Shown piece by piece: positions 53,449 through 61,783 of a DNA stretch of 64,000 bases (its first letter is position 1; every line of letters begins with the position of its first letter). Made by a program: the position numbers and the translations under genes. The notes under the pieces were generated by a model. It worked only from the letters and a program-made list of their open reading frames with translations, searched no databases and was not told the origin of the DNA. Origin of the DNA: Streptomyces sp. DSM 15324 (GTDB lineage Bacteria; Actinomycetota; Actinomycetes; Streptomycetales; Streptomycetaceae); assembly GCF_001514285.1 (NCBI RefSeq), contig NZ_KQ949028.1, positions 312,743 through 376,742 of the forward strand, in the 5' to 3' direction.

Positions 53449-54497
53449 CCCGGCTCATCCCCTCGCCGGTCGTCGTCGACATCCGCCCGGGTGCCCTGGA
53501 CGACCTGGGATGCGTCCTCGCCGACGAGCGCATCTCGCACTCCGGCAGGCTCGCCGTCGCCGTCAGCGGCGGCTCGGGCGCCCGGCTGCGCGAGCGGCTC
53601 ACGCCCCTGCTGCCCGGCGCCACCTGGTACGAGGTCGGCGGCGGCACCCTCGACGACGCCGTCCGGCTGGCCGGCGACATAAAGGCCGGCCACTACGACG
53701 CCGTCGTAGGCCTGGGCGGCGGCAAGATCATCGACTGCGCCAAGTTCGCCGCGGCACGGGTCGGCCTCCCGCTGGTCGCCGTCCCCACGAACCTCGCGCA
53801 CGACGGCCTGTGCTCCCCGGTCGCCACCCTCGACAACGACGCGGGCCGCGGCTCCTACGGCGTGCCCAACCCGATCGCCGTCGTGATCGACCTGGACGTC
53901 ATCCGCGAGGCCCCGGTGCGGTTCGTGCGCGCCGGCATCGGCGACGCGGTGTCGAACATCTCGGCCATCGCGGACTGGGAGCTGGCCAACCGCGTCAAGG
54001 GGGAGAAGATCGACGGCCTCGCCGCCGCGATCGCCCGCCAGGCCGGCGAGGCGGTGCTCAGGCACCCCGGCACCATCGCCGACACCGACTTCCTCCAGGT
54101 GCTGGCCGAGGCGCTGGTGCTCAGCGGCATCGCCATGTCGGTGTCGGGCGACTCCCGCCCCTCCTCCGGCGCCTGCCACGAGATCAACCACGCCTTCGAC
54201 CTGCTCTTCCCCCGGCGGGCCGCCGCCCACGGCGAGCAGTGCGGGCTCGGCGCGGCCTTCGCGATGTACCTGCGCGGAGCCCACGAGGAGTCCGCCTCCA
54301 TGGCCCGGGTGCTGCGCCGGCACGGACTGCCGGTGCTGCCCGAGGAGATCGGCTTCACGGTGGACGAGTTCGTCCGCGCCGTGGAGTTCGCCCCCGAGAC
54401 CCGGCCCGGCCGCTACACGATCCTCGAACACCTCGACCTCAAGACCGAACAGATCAAGGACATCTACGCCGACTATGTCAAGGCCATCGGTAGCTGA
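53436..54497 (+). CDS. sn-glycerol-1-phosphate dehydrogenase
   Basis: This 353-residue iron/zinc-dependent polyol dehydrogenase belongs to the glycerol-1-phosphate dehydrogenase (EgsA/AraM) group. It shows NAD-binding VGLGGGKIIDCAKFAA and the metal ligands in TNLAHDGLCSP (Asp), SGACHEINHAFD (His) and AAHGEQCGLG (His). It should reduce dihydroxyacetone phosphate to sn-glycerol 1-phosphate, the archaeal stereoisomer. The GTG at 53436 overlaps the upstream gene by 13 nt and the gene overlaps the next by 23 nt. Confidence 0.85.
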   Translation: MPVLTRLIPSPVVVDIRPGALDDLGCVLADERISHSGRLAVAVSGGSGARLRERLTPLLPGATWYEVGGGTLDDAVRLAGDIKAGHYDAVVGLGGGKIIDCAKFAAARVGLPLVAVPTNLAHDGLCSPVATLDNDAGRGSYGVPNPIAVVIDLDVIREAPVRFVRAGIGDAVSNISAIADWELANRVKGEKIDGLAAAIARQAGEAVLRHPGTIADTDFLQVLAEALVLSGIAMSVSGDSRPSSGACHEINHAFDLLFPRRAAAHGEQCGLGAAFAMYLRGAHEESASMARVLRRHGLPVLPEEIGFTVDEFVRAVEFAPETRPGRYTILEHLDLKTEQIKDIYADYVKAIGS

Positions 54498-55254
54498 ACT
54501 CAGACCGGTCGTCCACCCCCCGGGGGTGAAGGACCGGCGCAGCGGTGAGCACTGGATGGGACGCCTCTACATGCGTGAGGTGTCCCTGCGGGTGGACCGC
54601 TATCTGGTGAACACCAGGGTCACGCCCAACCAGCTCACGTACCTGATGACCGTCTTCGGCGTGCTCTCGGCCCCGGCACTGCTCGTGCCGGGGATCCCGG
54701 GCGCCGTGCTCGGCGTCCTCTGCGTCCAGCTGTACCTGCTGCTGGACTGCGTGGACGGGGAGATCGCGCGCTGGAAGAAGATGTACTCGCTGAACGGGGT
54801 CTACCTCGACCGCGTCGGCGCGTACCTCACCGACGCCGCCGTGCTCGTCGGCCTCGGGCTGCGCGCCGCCGACCTGTGGGGGAGCGGCCGCATCGACTGG
54901 CTGTGGGCCTTCCTCGGCACCCTGGCCGCGCTCGGCGCGATCCTGATCAAGGCCGAGACCGACCTGGTCGGCGTCGCCCGCCACCAGACCGGCAAGCCGC
55001 CGGTCAAGGAGGCCGCCGCCGAGATGCGCTCCTCCGGCATGGCACTGGCCCGCCGGGCCGCCGCCGCGCTGAAGTTCCACCGGCTGATCCTCGGCATCGA
55101 GGCGTCGCTGCTGATCCTGGTCCTGGCGATAGCCGACCAGCTCCGCGGCGACCTCTTCTTCACCCGCCTCGGCGTCGCCGTCCTCGCCGGCATCGCCCTG
55201 CTCCAGACCCTGCTGCACCTGGTCTCGATCCTCGCGTCGAGCAGGCTCAAGTGA
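54475..55254 (+). CDS. Second CDP-alcohol phosphatidyltransferase, altered motif
   Basis: This 259-residue membrane enzyme has about six hydrophobic helices. The CDP-alcohol motif is present (D91-CV-D94-G-EI-A-R99, G108, D112), but the fourth Asp, usually the catalytic base, is Ala116 (LDRVGAYL). Related actinobacterial proteins with a non-Asp residue here come to mind, so this may be a subfamily with different chemistry. It shares overlaps with both neighbours (23 nt and GTGA), so all products are probably made in equal amounts. Confidence 0.8.
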   Translation: MSRPSVAELRPVVHPPGVKDRRSGEHWMGRLYMREVSLRVDRYLVNTRVTPNQLTYLMTVFGVLSAPALLVPGIPGAVLGVLCVQLYLLLDCVDGEIARWKKMYSLNGVYLDRVGAYLTDAAVLVGLGLRAADLWGSGRIDWLWAFLGTLAALGAILIKAETDLVGVARHQTGKPPVKEAAAEMRSSGMALARRAAAALKFHRLILGIEASLLILVLAIADQLRGDLFFTRLGVAVLAGIALLQTLLHLVSILASSRLK

Positions 55255-56132
55255 GCGCCCTGAAGGTCGGGGCGGTGATCATCACCATGGGTAACCGCCC
55301 CGACGAGCTGAGGGCCCTGATCGACTCGGTCGCGGGGCAGGACGGCGACCCGGTCCAGGTCGTCGTGGTCGGCAACGGCTCGCCCGTCCCGGACGTCCCC
55401 GAGGGCGTGCGCACGGTCGAGCTGCCCGAGAACCTGGGCATCCCCGGCGGCCGCAACGTCGGCATCGAGGCCTTCGGCCCGGCCGGCCGCGACGCCGACG
55501 TCCTGCTCTTCCTCGACGACGACGGCCTGCTGGCCCGGGAGGACACCGCCGAGCTGTGCCGGCGGGCCTTCACCGCCGACCCGGAGCTCGGCATCGTCAG
55601 CTTCCGCATCGCCGACCCGGACACCGGCGTCACCCAGCGCCGGCACGTGCCGAGGCTGCGGGCCTCCGACCCGATGCGCTCCTCCCGGGTCACCACCTTC
55701 CTCGGCGGCGCCAACGCCGTCCGTACGCAGGTTTTCGCAGATGTGGGTGGACTGCCGGACGAGTTCTTCTACGCCCATGAGGAGACCGACCTCGCCTGGC
55801 GGGCCCTCGACGCGGGCTGGATGATCGACTACCGGTCCGACATGGTGCTGTACCACCCCACGACCGCGCCCTCGCGGCACGCGGTCTACCACCGCATGGT
55901 GGCGCGCAACCGGGTCTGGCTGGCTCGGCGCAACCTGCCCGCCGTGCTCGTTCCGGTCTATCTCGGGGTGTGGCTGCTGCTCACCCTGGCGCGGCGGCCC
56001 TCGCGGTCCGCGCTGAAGGCCTGGTTCGGCGGCTTCCGGGAAGGCTGGACCACATCGTGCGGGCCCCGCAGGCCCATCAGGTGGCGTACGGTGTGGCGGC
56101 TGACCAGACTGGGCCGCCCCCCGGTCATCTGA
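55251..56132 (+). CDS. Family 2 glycosyltransferase
   Basis: This 293-residue GT2 enzyme has N-terminal VGAVIITMGNRPDELRALIDS (nucleotide-binding start), LPENLGIPGGRNVGIE, the metal-binding FLDDDG, and YAHEETDLAWRALDAGW (ED catalytic region). A C-terminal hydrophobic stretch (VLVPVYLGVWLLLTLA) may anchor it. It probably adds sugars to the polyol-phosphate polymer or its lipid carrier. It starts with GTG overlapping the upstream stop. Confidence 0.88.
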   Translation: MSALKVGAVIITMGNRPDELRALIDSVAGQDGDPVQVVVVGNGSPVPDVPEGVRTVELPENLGIPGGRNVGIEAFGPAGRDADVLLFLDDDGLLAREDTAELCRRAFTADPELGIVSFRIADPDTGVTQRRHVPRLRASDPMRSSRVTTFLGGANAVRTQVFADVGGLPDEFFYAHEETDLAWRALDAGWMIDYRSDMVLYHPTTAPSRHAVYHRMVARNRVWLARRNLPAVLVPVYLGVWLLLTLARRPSRSALKAWFGGFREGWTTSCGPRRPIRWRTVWRLTRLGRPPVI

Positions 56133-56230
56133 CAAGCTCGTCCCAGAGGGCTCCCGGCCGCACCGGGAGCCCCCCGGCTCATGCCGGCCCGGTCAAGGCC
56201 GTGCATCGCGAAGACGAAAGTTTCCTACTT

Positions 56231-57160
56231 GTGAGTGAGACAACGCATGACGGCGGAGTCGCGGTGAGCGCGCTTCCGTCGCCCGACGGGGGCCTGACGG
56301 CCGCCCAGCTGGCCGCCAAGTACGGGCTGGCCGTGAGCGGCGCCCGGCCCCCGGTGCGGGAGTACGTCCGCCAGCTCTGGGGACGCCGGCACTTCATCCT
56401 GGCGTTCTCCCGGGCGAAGCTGACCGCACAGTACAGCCAGGCCAAGCTCGGCCAGCTGTGGCAGGTGGCGACGCCGCTGCTGAACGCGTTCGTGTACTTC
56501 ATGATCTTCGGCGTGCTGCTCAACGCCAGCAAGGGCATGCCGAAGGACGTGTACATCCCGTTCCTGGTCACGGGCGTCTTCGTGTTCACCTTCACCCAGA
56601 GCTCCGTGATGAGCGGGGTCCGGGCGATCTCCGGCAACCTCGGCCTGGTGCGCGCCCTGCACTTCCCGCGCGCCTCGCTGCCCATCTCCTTCGCGCTCCA
56701 GCAGCTCCAGCAGCTGCTGTACTCGATGCTGGTGATGTTCGTCGTCGTGATCGGCTTCGGCAGCTACCCGGACGCCTCCTGGGCGCTGATCGTGCCGGTG
56801 CTGGTCCTGCAGTTCGCCTTCAACACCGGACTGGCGCTGGTGTTCGCCCGGGCGGGCGCGAAGACCCCCGACCTCGCCCAGCTGATGCCGTTCGTGATGC
56901 GGACCTGGATGTACGCCTCCGGCGTGATGTTCTCCATCCCCGTCTTCCTCGCCGACAAGCCGCAGTGGGTGGCCAACGTCCTGCAGTGGAACCCGGCCGC
57001 CATCTACATGGACCTCATGCGCTTCGCGCTCATCGAGGAGTACGGCGCCGAGAACCTTCCCGACCACGTCTGGGCCGTCGCCGGCGGCTGGGCCCTGGTG
57101 CTCGCGGTCGGCGGATTCCTCTACTTCTGGAAGGCCGAGGAGAGGTACGGACGTGGCTGA
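56231..57160 (+). CDS. ABC-2 type polysaccharide/teichoic-acid export permease (Wzm/TagG-like)
   Basis: This 309-residue permease has six predicted membrane helices. Blocks such as AKLTAQYSQAKLGQLWQVATPLLNAF, read as YSQAKLGQLWQV, IPFLVTGVFVFTFTQS, and MYASGVMFSIPVF fit the Wzm/TagG family that exports cell-surface polymers. It pairs with the overlapping ATPase gene downstream. GTG 56231 is used; GTG 56264 has a better-spaced GGAG site and is a real alternative. Confidence 0.88.
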   Translation: MSETTHDGGVAVSALPSPDGGLTAAQLAAKYGLAVSGARPPVREYVRQLWGRRHFILAFSRAKLTAQYSQAKLGQLWQVATPLLNAFVYFMIFGVLLNASKGMPKDVYIPFLVTGVFVFTFTQSSVMSGVRAISGNLGLVRALHFPRASLPISFALQQLQQLLYSMLVMFVVVIGFGSYPDASWALIVPVLVLQFAFNTGLALVFARAGAKTPDLAQLMPFVMRTWMYASGVMFSIPVFLADKPQWVANVLQWNPAAIYMDLMRFALIEEYGAENLPDHVWAVAGGWALVLAVGGFLYFWKAEERYGRG

Positions 57161-57941
57161 CCAGGTATCCGCACGGCACACCCCCACCGTCATCGCCGAC
57201 GACGTGCACATCGTCTACCGCGTCAACGGCGCCAAGACGGGCAAGGGCAGCGCCACCGCCGCGCTGAGCCGGATGATCAGGCGGGGCTCCGGCGACGAGG
57301 CACGCGGTGTGCGCAAGGTGCACGCGGTCCGCGGGGTCTCCTTCGTCGCCCACCGCGGCGAGGCCATCGGCCTGATCGGCTCCAACGGCTCCGGCAAGTC
57401 CACCCTGCTGCGGGCCATCGCCGGTCTGCTGCCGCCGGAGAGCGGCAAGGTCTACACCGACGGCCAGCCCTCCCTGCTCGGCGTCAACGCGGCCCTGATG
57501 AACGACCTCACGGGCGAGCGCAACGTGGTCCTCGGCGGGCTCGCCATGGGCATGTCCCGGGAGCAGATCAAGGAGCGCTTCCAGGAGATCGTCGACTTCT
57601 CCGGCATCAACGAGAAGGGCGACTTCATCACCCTGCCGATGCGCACCTACTCGTCCGGCATGCAGGCCCGGCTGCGCTTCTCCATCGCCGCCGCCAAGGA
57701 CCACGACGTCCTGATGATCGACGAGGCCCTGGCCACCGGCGACCGCAAGTTCCAGAAGCGCTCCGAGGAACGCATCCGGGAGCTGCGCAAGCACGCCGGC
57801 ACGGTGTTCCTGGTCAGCCACAGCAACAAGTCGATCCGCGACACCTGCGACCGTGTCCTGTGGCTGGAACGCGGCGAACTGCGCCTGGACGGACCGACCG
57901 ACGAGGTCCTCAAGGAGTACGAGAAGTTCACGGGCAAGTAG
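57153..57941 (+). CDS. ABC transporter ATPase (Wzt/TagH-like)
   Basis: This 262-residue ATPase has Walker A GSNGSGKST, signature YSSGMQARL and Walker B VLMIDEALATGD, the form seen in polysaccharide exporters. It has no C-terminal carbohydrate-binding domain. The GTG overlaps the permease by 8 nt. With the permease it should flip a lipid-linked polymer across the membrane. It ends the operon, followed by a strong terminator. Confidence 0.9.
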   Translation: MADQVSARHTPTVIADDVHIVYRVNGAKTGKGSATAALSRMIRRGSGDEARGVRKVHAVRGVSFVAHRGEAIGLIGSNGSGKSTLLRAIAGLLPPESGKVYTDGQPSLLGVNAALMNDLTGERNVVLGGLAMGMSREQIKERFQEIVDFSGINEKGDFITLPMRTYSSGMQARLRFSIAAAKDHDVLMIDEALATGDRKFQKRSEERIRELRKHAGTVFLVSHSNKSIRDTCDRVLWLERGELRLDGPTDEVLKEYEKFTGK

Positions 57942-57954
57942 CGCGTGGCGACCG

Positions 57955-57984
57955 GGGCCCCGCCGGAACGGTCCGGTGGGGCCC
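57955..57984 (+). terminator. Strong terminator after the polymer-export operon
   Basis: A 13-bp stem (GGGCCCCGCCGGA with TCCGGTGGGGCCC, one G-T pair) with an ACGG loop begins 13 nt after the ATPase stop and separates this operon from the hopanoid genes. Confidence 0.8.
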
Positions 57985-58239
57985 ACGTGTCTGCAAAGGA
58001 AGCGTCAACTCCGGTACCGCGTAGGAATCTTGACGCGAATCGGTGTGTTGTTGTGATCTGTGGGACACCCGCGCGGACCCCGCTGGTTGTACAACGTAAG
58101 CTGTGACAGGTCCCGAAACGCGTCAAGTGGGGCGATAATGCGCGACACCCTCGGTCGAGGCTGCCGCGCGGACAGCCGGGCGGCGTGTCCGAAATAGTGT
58201 GTCTTGGGTCGGCGGTGTAGAACGGGAGATGTGACGGCA
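57985..58239 (+). promoter_or_regulatory. Hopanoid operon promoter/leader region
   Basis: This AT-richer stretch (relative to the window) lies between a terminator and the hopanoid leader ORF. It contains GTTGTACAAC, a perfect 10-bp palindrome (58086-58095), and a GATAAT box near 58134. The region probably holds the hopanoid promoter and an operator, but no sigma factor class can be assigned. Confidence 0.5.
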
Positions 58240-58305
58240 ATGGCTACGGAAACTCCCCAGCTCAAGGCAGTACGTGCCGTCCCTGCCCCGGGTAGTGAAC
58301 GATGA
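58240..58305 (+). CDS. 21-codon leader ORF coupled to hpnC
   Basis: ATG 58240 encodes MATETPQLKAVRAVPAPGSER and stops in TGA that overlaps the hpnC ATG (ATGA). A GGGAG lies 11 nt upstream, and GTG 58231 is an in-frame alternative. The overlap implies that ribosomes finishing this peptide initiate hpnC. No family was recognised; it is either a leader for translational coupling or a functional micro-protein. Confidence 0.55.
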   Translation: MATETPQLKAVRAVPAPGSER

Positions 58306-59222
58306 CGGCGCCGGTCGTGCCCCGCACCGGCGGTCCCGGACGCGGCACCCTCGACAAGGCCTCCGACGAGAACTTCCCGGTCGCCCCGTTCTTCCTCCCC
58401 CGCGCGTGGCGCGAGGACCTCATGGCCGTCTACGGCTTCGCCCGGCTCGTCGACGACATCGGGGACGGCGACCTCGCCCCCGGTGGCGCCGACGCCGCCC
58501 TCCTCGGTGTACCGGCCGCCGACGCCGAGGACCGCCTGCTCCTCCTCGACGCCTTCGAGGCCGATCTGCGCCGCGTCTTCGAGGGCTCCCCCGGCACCCC
58601 GGGAGGGCCCCGCCACCCCCTGCTGCGCGCCCTGCTGCCCACGGTCCGCCGCCACCGCCTCACCCCCGAGCCGTTCCTCGCCCTGATCGCCGCCAACCGC
58701 CAGGACCAGCTCGTCAAGCGCTACGAGACCTACGACGACCTGCTCGCCTACTGCGAGCTGTCCGCCAACCCCGTCGGCCGTCTCGTGCTCGCCGTCACCG
58801 GCACCGCGACCCCCGAGCGGATCCGCCGCTCCGACGCGGTCTGCACCGCACTCCAGATCGTCGAACACCTCCAGGACGTGGCCGAGGACCTCGGCCGCGA
58901 CCGCGTCTACCTGCCCGCCTCCGACATGAAGCGCTTTCATGTGCGGGAGGCGGATCTCGCCGCGCCCACGGCGGGCGCCTCGGTGCGCGCCCTGGTCGCG
59001 TTCGAGGCGCAACGCGCCCGCGATCTGCTGAATGAAGGCGCCCCCCTCGTGGGTAGCGTCCAGGGCAGGCTGAGGCTGCTGCTCGCGGGATTCGTGGCGG
59101 GGGGAAGGGCGGCGGTCCACGCGATCGCCGCCGCCGAGTACGACGTCCTTCCCGGCCCGCCCAAGCCCGGCAAGCTCCGGCTGCTGCGCGAGGTGGGCGT
59201 GACCCTGCGAGGAGAGGGGTGA
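58302..59222 (+). CDS. hpnC: Squalene biosynthesis protein HpnC
   Basis: This 306-residue trans-isoprenyl-diphosphate synthase of the squalene/phytoene synthase fold acts after HpnD, converting presqualene diphosphate to hydroxysqualene. Asp-rich motifs are seen in YGFARLVDDIGDG and IVEHLQDVAEDLGRDRVYLP. It has the HpnC-type start (NFPVAPFFLPRAWREDLMAVYGFARL region). Its stop overlaps the GTG of hpnD (GTGA). ATG 58302 is set by the overlap with the leader ORF. Confidence 0.92.
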   Translation: MTAPVVPRTGGPGRGTLDKASDENFPVAPFFLPRAWREDLMAVYGFARLVDDIGDGDLAPGGADAALLGVPAADAEDRLLLLDAFEADLRRVFEGSPGTPGGPRHPLLRALLPTVRRHRLTPEPFLALIAANRQDQLVKRYETYDDLLAYCELSANPVGRLVLAVTGTATPERIRRSDAVCTALQIVEHLQDVAEDLGRDRVYLPASDMKRFHVREADLAAPTAGASVRALVAFEAQRARDLLNEGAPLVGSVQGRLRLLLAGFVAGGRAAVHAIAAAEYDVLPGPPKPGKLRLLREVGVTLRGEG

Positions 59223-60169
59223 TCCGGACCGTGGAGCCGTCACCGCACGTGTCCGCACCGGTACTCGCCGCCTACAGCTACTGCGAGACCGTCACCGGAG
59301 CGCAGGCCCGTAACTTCGCCTACGGGATCCGGCTGCTGCCCACACCGAAACGCCGCGCGATGTCGGCGCTGTACGCCTTCTCGCGCCGCGTCGACGACAT
59401 CGGCGACGGCGCCCTGGAGGACAAGGTCAAGGCCGCCCGCCTGGAGGACACCCGCGCCCTGCTCGCCCGGGTCCGCCACGGCGAGGTCGACGAGGACGAC
59501 ACCGACCCCGTCGCGGTCGCCCTCGCCCACACCGCGCGCGTCTTCCCCGTCCCGCTCGGCGGCCTGGACGAACTGATCGACGGCGTCCTGATGGACGTAC
59601 GCGGTGAGACCTACGAGACCTGGGACGACCTCAAGGCGTACTGCCGCTGTGTGGCGGGCGCGATCGGACGCCTCTCGCTCGGTGTGTTCGGTACGGAACC
59701 GGGGGCGCGCGGCGCCGAGCGCGCGCCGGAGTACGCCGACACCCTCGGGCTCGCGCTCCAGCTGACGAACATCCTGCGCGACGTCCGTGAGGACGCGGCC
59801 GGCGGCCGGACCTATCTGCCCGCCGACGACCTCGCCAAGTTCGGCTGCTCGGCCGGGTTCGACGGGCCGACGCCGCCCGAGGGCTCCGACTTCGCGGGAC
59901 TCGTGCACTTCGAGGTGCGCCGGGCCCGCACCCTGTTCGCCGAGGGCTACCGGCTGCTGCCCCTGCTCGACCGGCGCAGCGGCGCCTGTGTCGCCGCCAT
60001 GGCCGGCATCTACCGGCGCCTGCTCGACCGCATCGAACGCGACCCCGCCGCCGTGCTGCGCGGCCGGGTCTCGCTGCCCGGCCGCGAGAAGGCCTATGTC
60101 GCCGTGCGCGGACTGTCCGGACTGGACGCCCGGCACGTCTCCCGGCAGACCGTCAGGAGGCATGCCTGA
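59219..60169 (+). CDS. hpnD: Presqualene diphosphate synthase HpnD
   Basis: This 316-residue squalene/phytoene-synthase-fold enzyme joins two farnesyl diphosphates to presqualene diphosphate. Signature motifs are YAFSRRVDDIGDG, GETYETWDDLKAYCRCVAGAIG and LTNILRDVREDAAGGRTYLP. GTG 59219 overlaps the hpnC stop. The stop overlaps the ATG of a small ORF (TGATG). Confidence 0.93.
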   Translation: MIRTVEPSPHVSAPVLAAYSYCETVTGAQARNFAYGIRLLPTPKRRAMSALYAFSRRVDDIGDGALEDKVKAARLEDTRALLARVRHGEVDEDDTDPVAVALAHTARVFPVPLGGLDELIDGVLMDVRGETYETWDDLKAYCRCVAGAIGRLSLGVFGTEPGARGAERAPEYADTLGLALQLTNILRDVREDAAGGRTYLPADDLAKFGCSAGFDGPTPPEGSDFAGLVHFEVRRARTLFAEGYRLLPLLDRRSGACVAAMAGIYRRLLDRIERDPAAVLRGRVSLPGREKAYVAVRGLSGLDARHVSRQTVRRHA

Positions 60170-60339
60170 TGGGCGCCGTGGGCGACGCCGCGGGACGGGG
60201 TGCCGCCGCCGGGGAAACCACAGGAACCGACGGAAAGCGGCACGCAACCCTCCGCTGCGGCGCGGCGTCCCTGAGTGCGACCGCGGGCCGTGCACAGTTC
60301 ACCTACCACGGCAGGGCGGCAGGGGAGGGTGCACGATGA
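60169..60339 (+). CDS. 56-residue small protein between hpnD and hpnE (DUF6380-like)
   Basis: The ATG is coupled to the hpnD stop (TGATG), and the TGA overlaps the ATG of hpnE (ATGA). The peptide is rich in Ala and Gly, with a conserved-looking GKRHATLRCGAASLSATAGR, and resembles the small proteins I recall in this place in other Streptomyces (DUF6380). Its tight overlap on both sides argues that it is translated. Function is unknown. Confidence 0.7.
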   Translation: MGAVGDAAGRGAAAGETTGTDGKRHATLRCGAASLSATAGRAQFTYHGRAAGEGAR

Positions 60340-61718
60340 GCGACGGACGGCACACGGTCGTCGTCGGCGGCGGACTCGCCGGCATCACCGCCGCGCTCGC
60401 GCTCGCCGACGCGGGCGTGCGCGTCACCCTGCTGGAGGGCCGCCCCCGCCTGGGCGGACTGGCCTTCTCCTTCCGGCGCGGCGACCTCACCGTGGACAAC
60501 GGCCAGCATGTCTATCTGCGCTGCTGCACCGCCTACCGCTGGTTCCTCGACCGCATCGGGGGCGCCGCCCTGGCCCCTCTGCAAAATCGTCTCGACGTGC
60601 CCGTTGTCGATGTCGCGCGGCCCGCGGGACGCCGGCTCGGCAGGCTCCGGCGCGACGCCCTGCCGGTGCCCCTGCACCTCGGGCGCAGCCTCGCCACCTA
60701 CCCGCACCTCTCCCTCGCCGAACGGGCCCGGGTGGGCCGGGCCGCGCTCGCCCTCAAGGGGCTCGACCTCGCCGACCCGGCGCTGGACGCGCAGGACTTC
60801 GGCAGCTGGCTGACCGCGCACGGCCAGTCGGCGCGCGCCGTCGAGGCCCTGTGGGACCTGGTCGGGGTCGCCACCCTCAACGCGGTCGCGGGCGAGGCCT
60901 CCCTCGCGCTCGCCGCCATGGTGTTCAAGACCGGACTGCTCTCCGACCCGGGCGCCGCCGACATCGGCTGGGCCCATGTCCCCCTGGGCGACCTGCACGA
61001 CGGGCTGGCCCGCCGGGCGCTCGACTCCGCGGGCGTACGCACCGAGGTCCGTACCCGCGTCACCTCGCTCTCCCCGGAGGGCGACGGACGCTGGAGCGTC
61101 CGGGTCCCCGGCGAGACCCTCACCGCCGACGCCGTCGTCCTCGCCGTACCGCAGGGCGAGACCCACGATCTGCTGCCGGCCGGAGCGCTCGACGACCCGG
61201 GACGGCTGAAGGAGATCGGCACCGCGCCCATCCTCAACGTCCACGTCGTCTACGACCGCAAGGTGCTGGACGCCCCCTTCCTCGCCGCGCTCGGCACCCC
61301 CGTGCAGTGGGTGTTCGACCGCACCGACGCCTCCGGGCTGTGCGAGGGCCAGTACCTCGCCCTGTCCCAGTCCACCGCCCAGGACGAGATCGACACCCCG
61401 GTCGCCGCACTGCGCGCGCGCTACCTTCCCGAGCTGGAACGGCTGCTGCCCCGCGCGCGCGGCGCCGAGGTGAGGGACTTCTTCGTCACCCGGGAGCGCC
61501 ACGCGACGTTCGCTCCCGCCCCCGGCGTCGGGCGGCTGCGTCCCGGCGCCCGCACCGAAGCCCCCGGCCTGTACCTGGCCGGAGCGTGGACCGCCACAGG
61601 GTGGCCCGCGACCATGGAGAGTGCGGTCCGCAGCGGCGTGAACGCGGCGGACGCCGCGCTCGGCGCCCTCGGCCGGCCCCGACCCCACCGGCTCTTCGCG
61701 TTCGAGGAGGCGGCCTGA
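60336..61718 (+). CDS. hpnE: Hydroxysqualene dehydroxylase HpnE
   Basis: This 460-residue FAD-dependent amine-oxidase-fold enzyme completes squalene by reducing hydroxysqualene. N-terminal FAD motif VVVGGGLAGITAALALADAG and GGLAFSF, and the C-terminal GLYLAGAWTATGWPATMESAVRSG (in part GAWTATGWPATMES), are diagnostic. ATG 60336 overlaps the preceding small ORF. It sits in the hpnC-D-E order usual for Streptomyces. Confidence 0.92.
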   Translation: MSDGRHTVVVGGGLAGITAALALADAGVRVTLLEGRPRLGGLAFSFRRGDLTVDNGQHVYLRCCTAYRWFLDRIGGAALAPLQNRLDVPVVDVARPAGRRLGRLRRDALPVPLHLGRSLATYPHLSLAERARVGRAALALKGLDLADPALDAQDFGSWLTAHGQSARAVEALWDLVGVATLNAVAGEASLALAAMVFKTGLLSDPGAADIGWAHVPLGDLHDGLARRALDSAGVRTEVRTRVTSLSPEGDGRWSVRVPGETLTADAVVLAVPQGETHDLLPAGALDDPGRLKEIGTAPILNVHVVYDRKVLDAPFLAALGTPVQWVFDRTDASGLCEGQYLALSQSTAQDEIDTPVAALRARYLPELERLLPRARGAEVRDFFVTRERHATFAPAPGVGRLRPGARTEAPGLYLAGAWTATGWPATMESAVRSGVNAADAALGALGRPRPHRLFAFEEAA

Positions 61719-61783
61719 TGCTCGATCAGCACGGCTCGGCACACCCCCGCACCCCCTCCGGTACCGCAACAAGAGGAGAAACT

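Noticed and set aside
61718-61783. Extended N-terminus of the polyprenyl synthase
   Set aside because: The GTG at 61784 has a much better ribosome site, and the extension is low complexity; kept only as an alternative.
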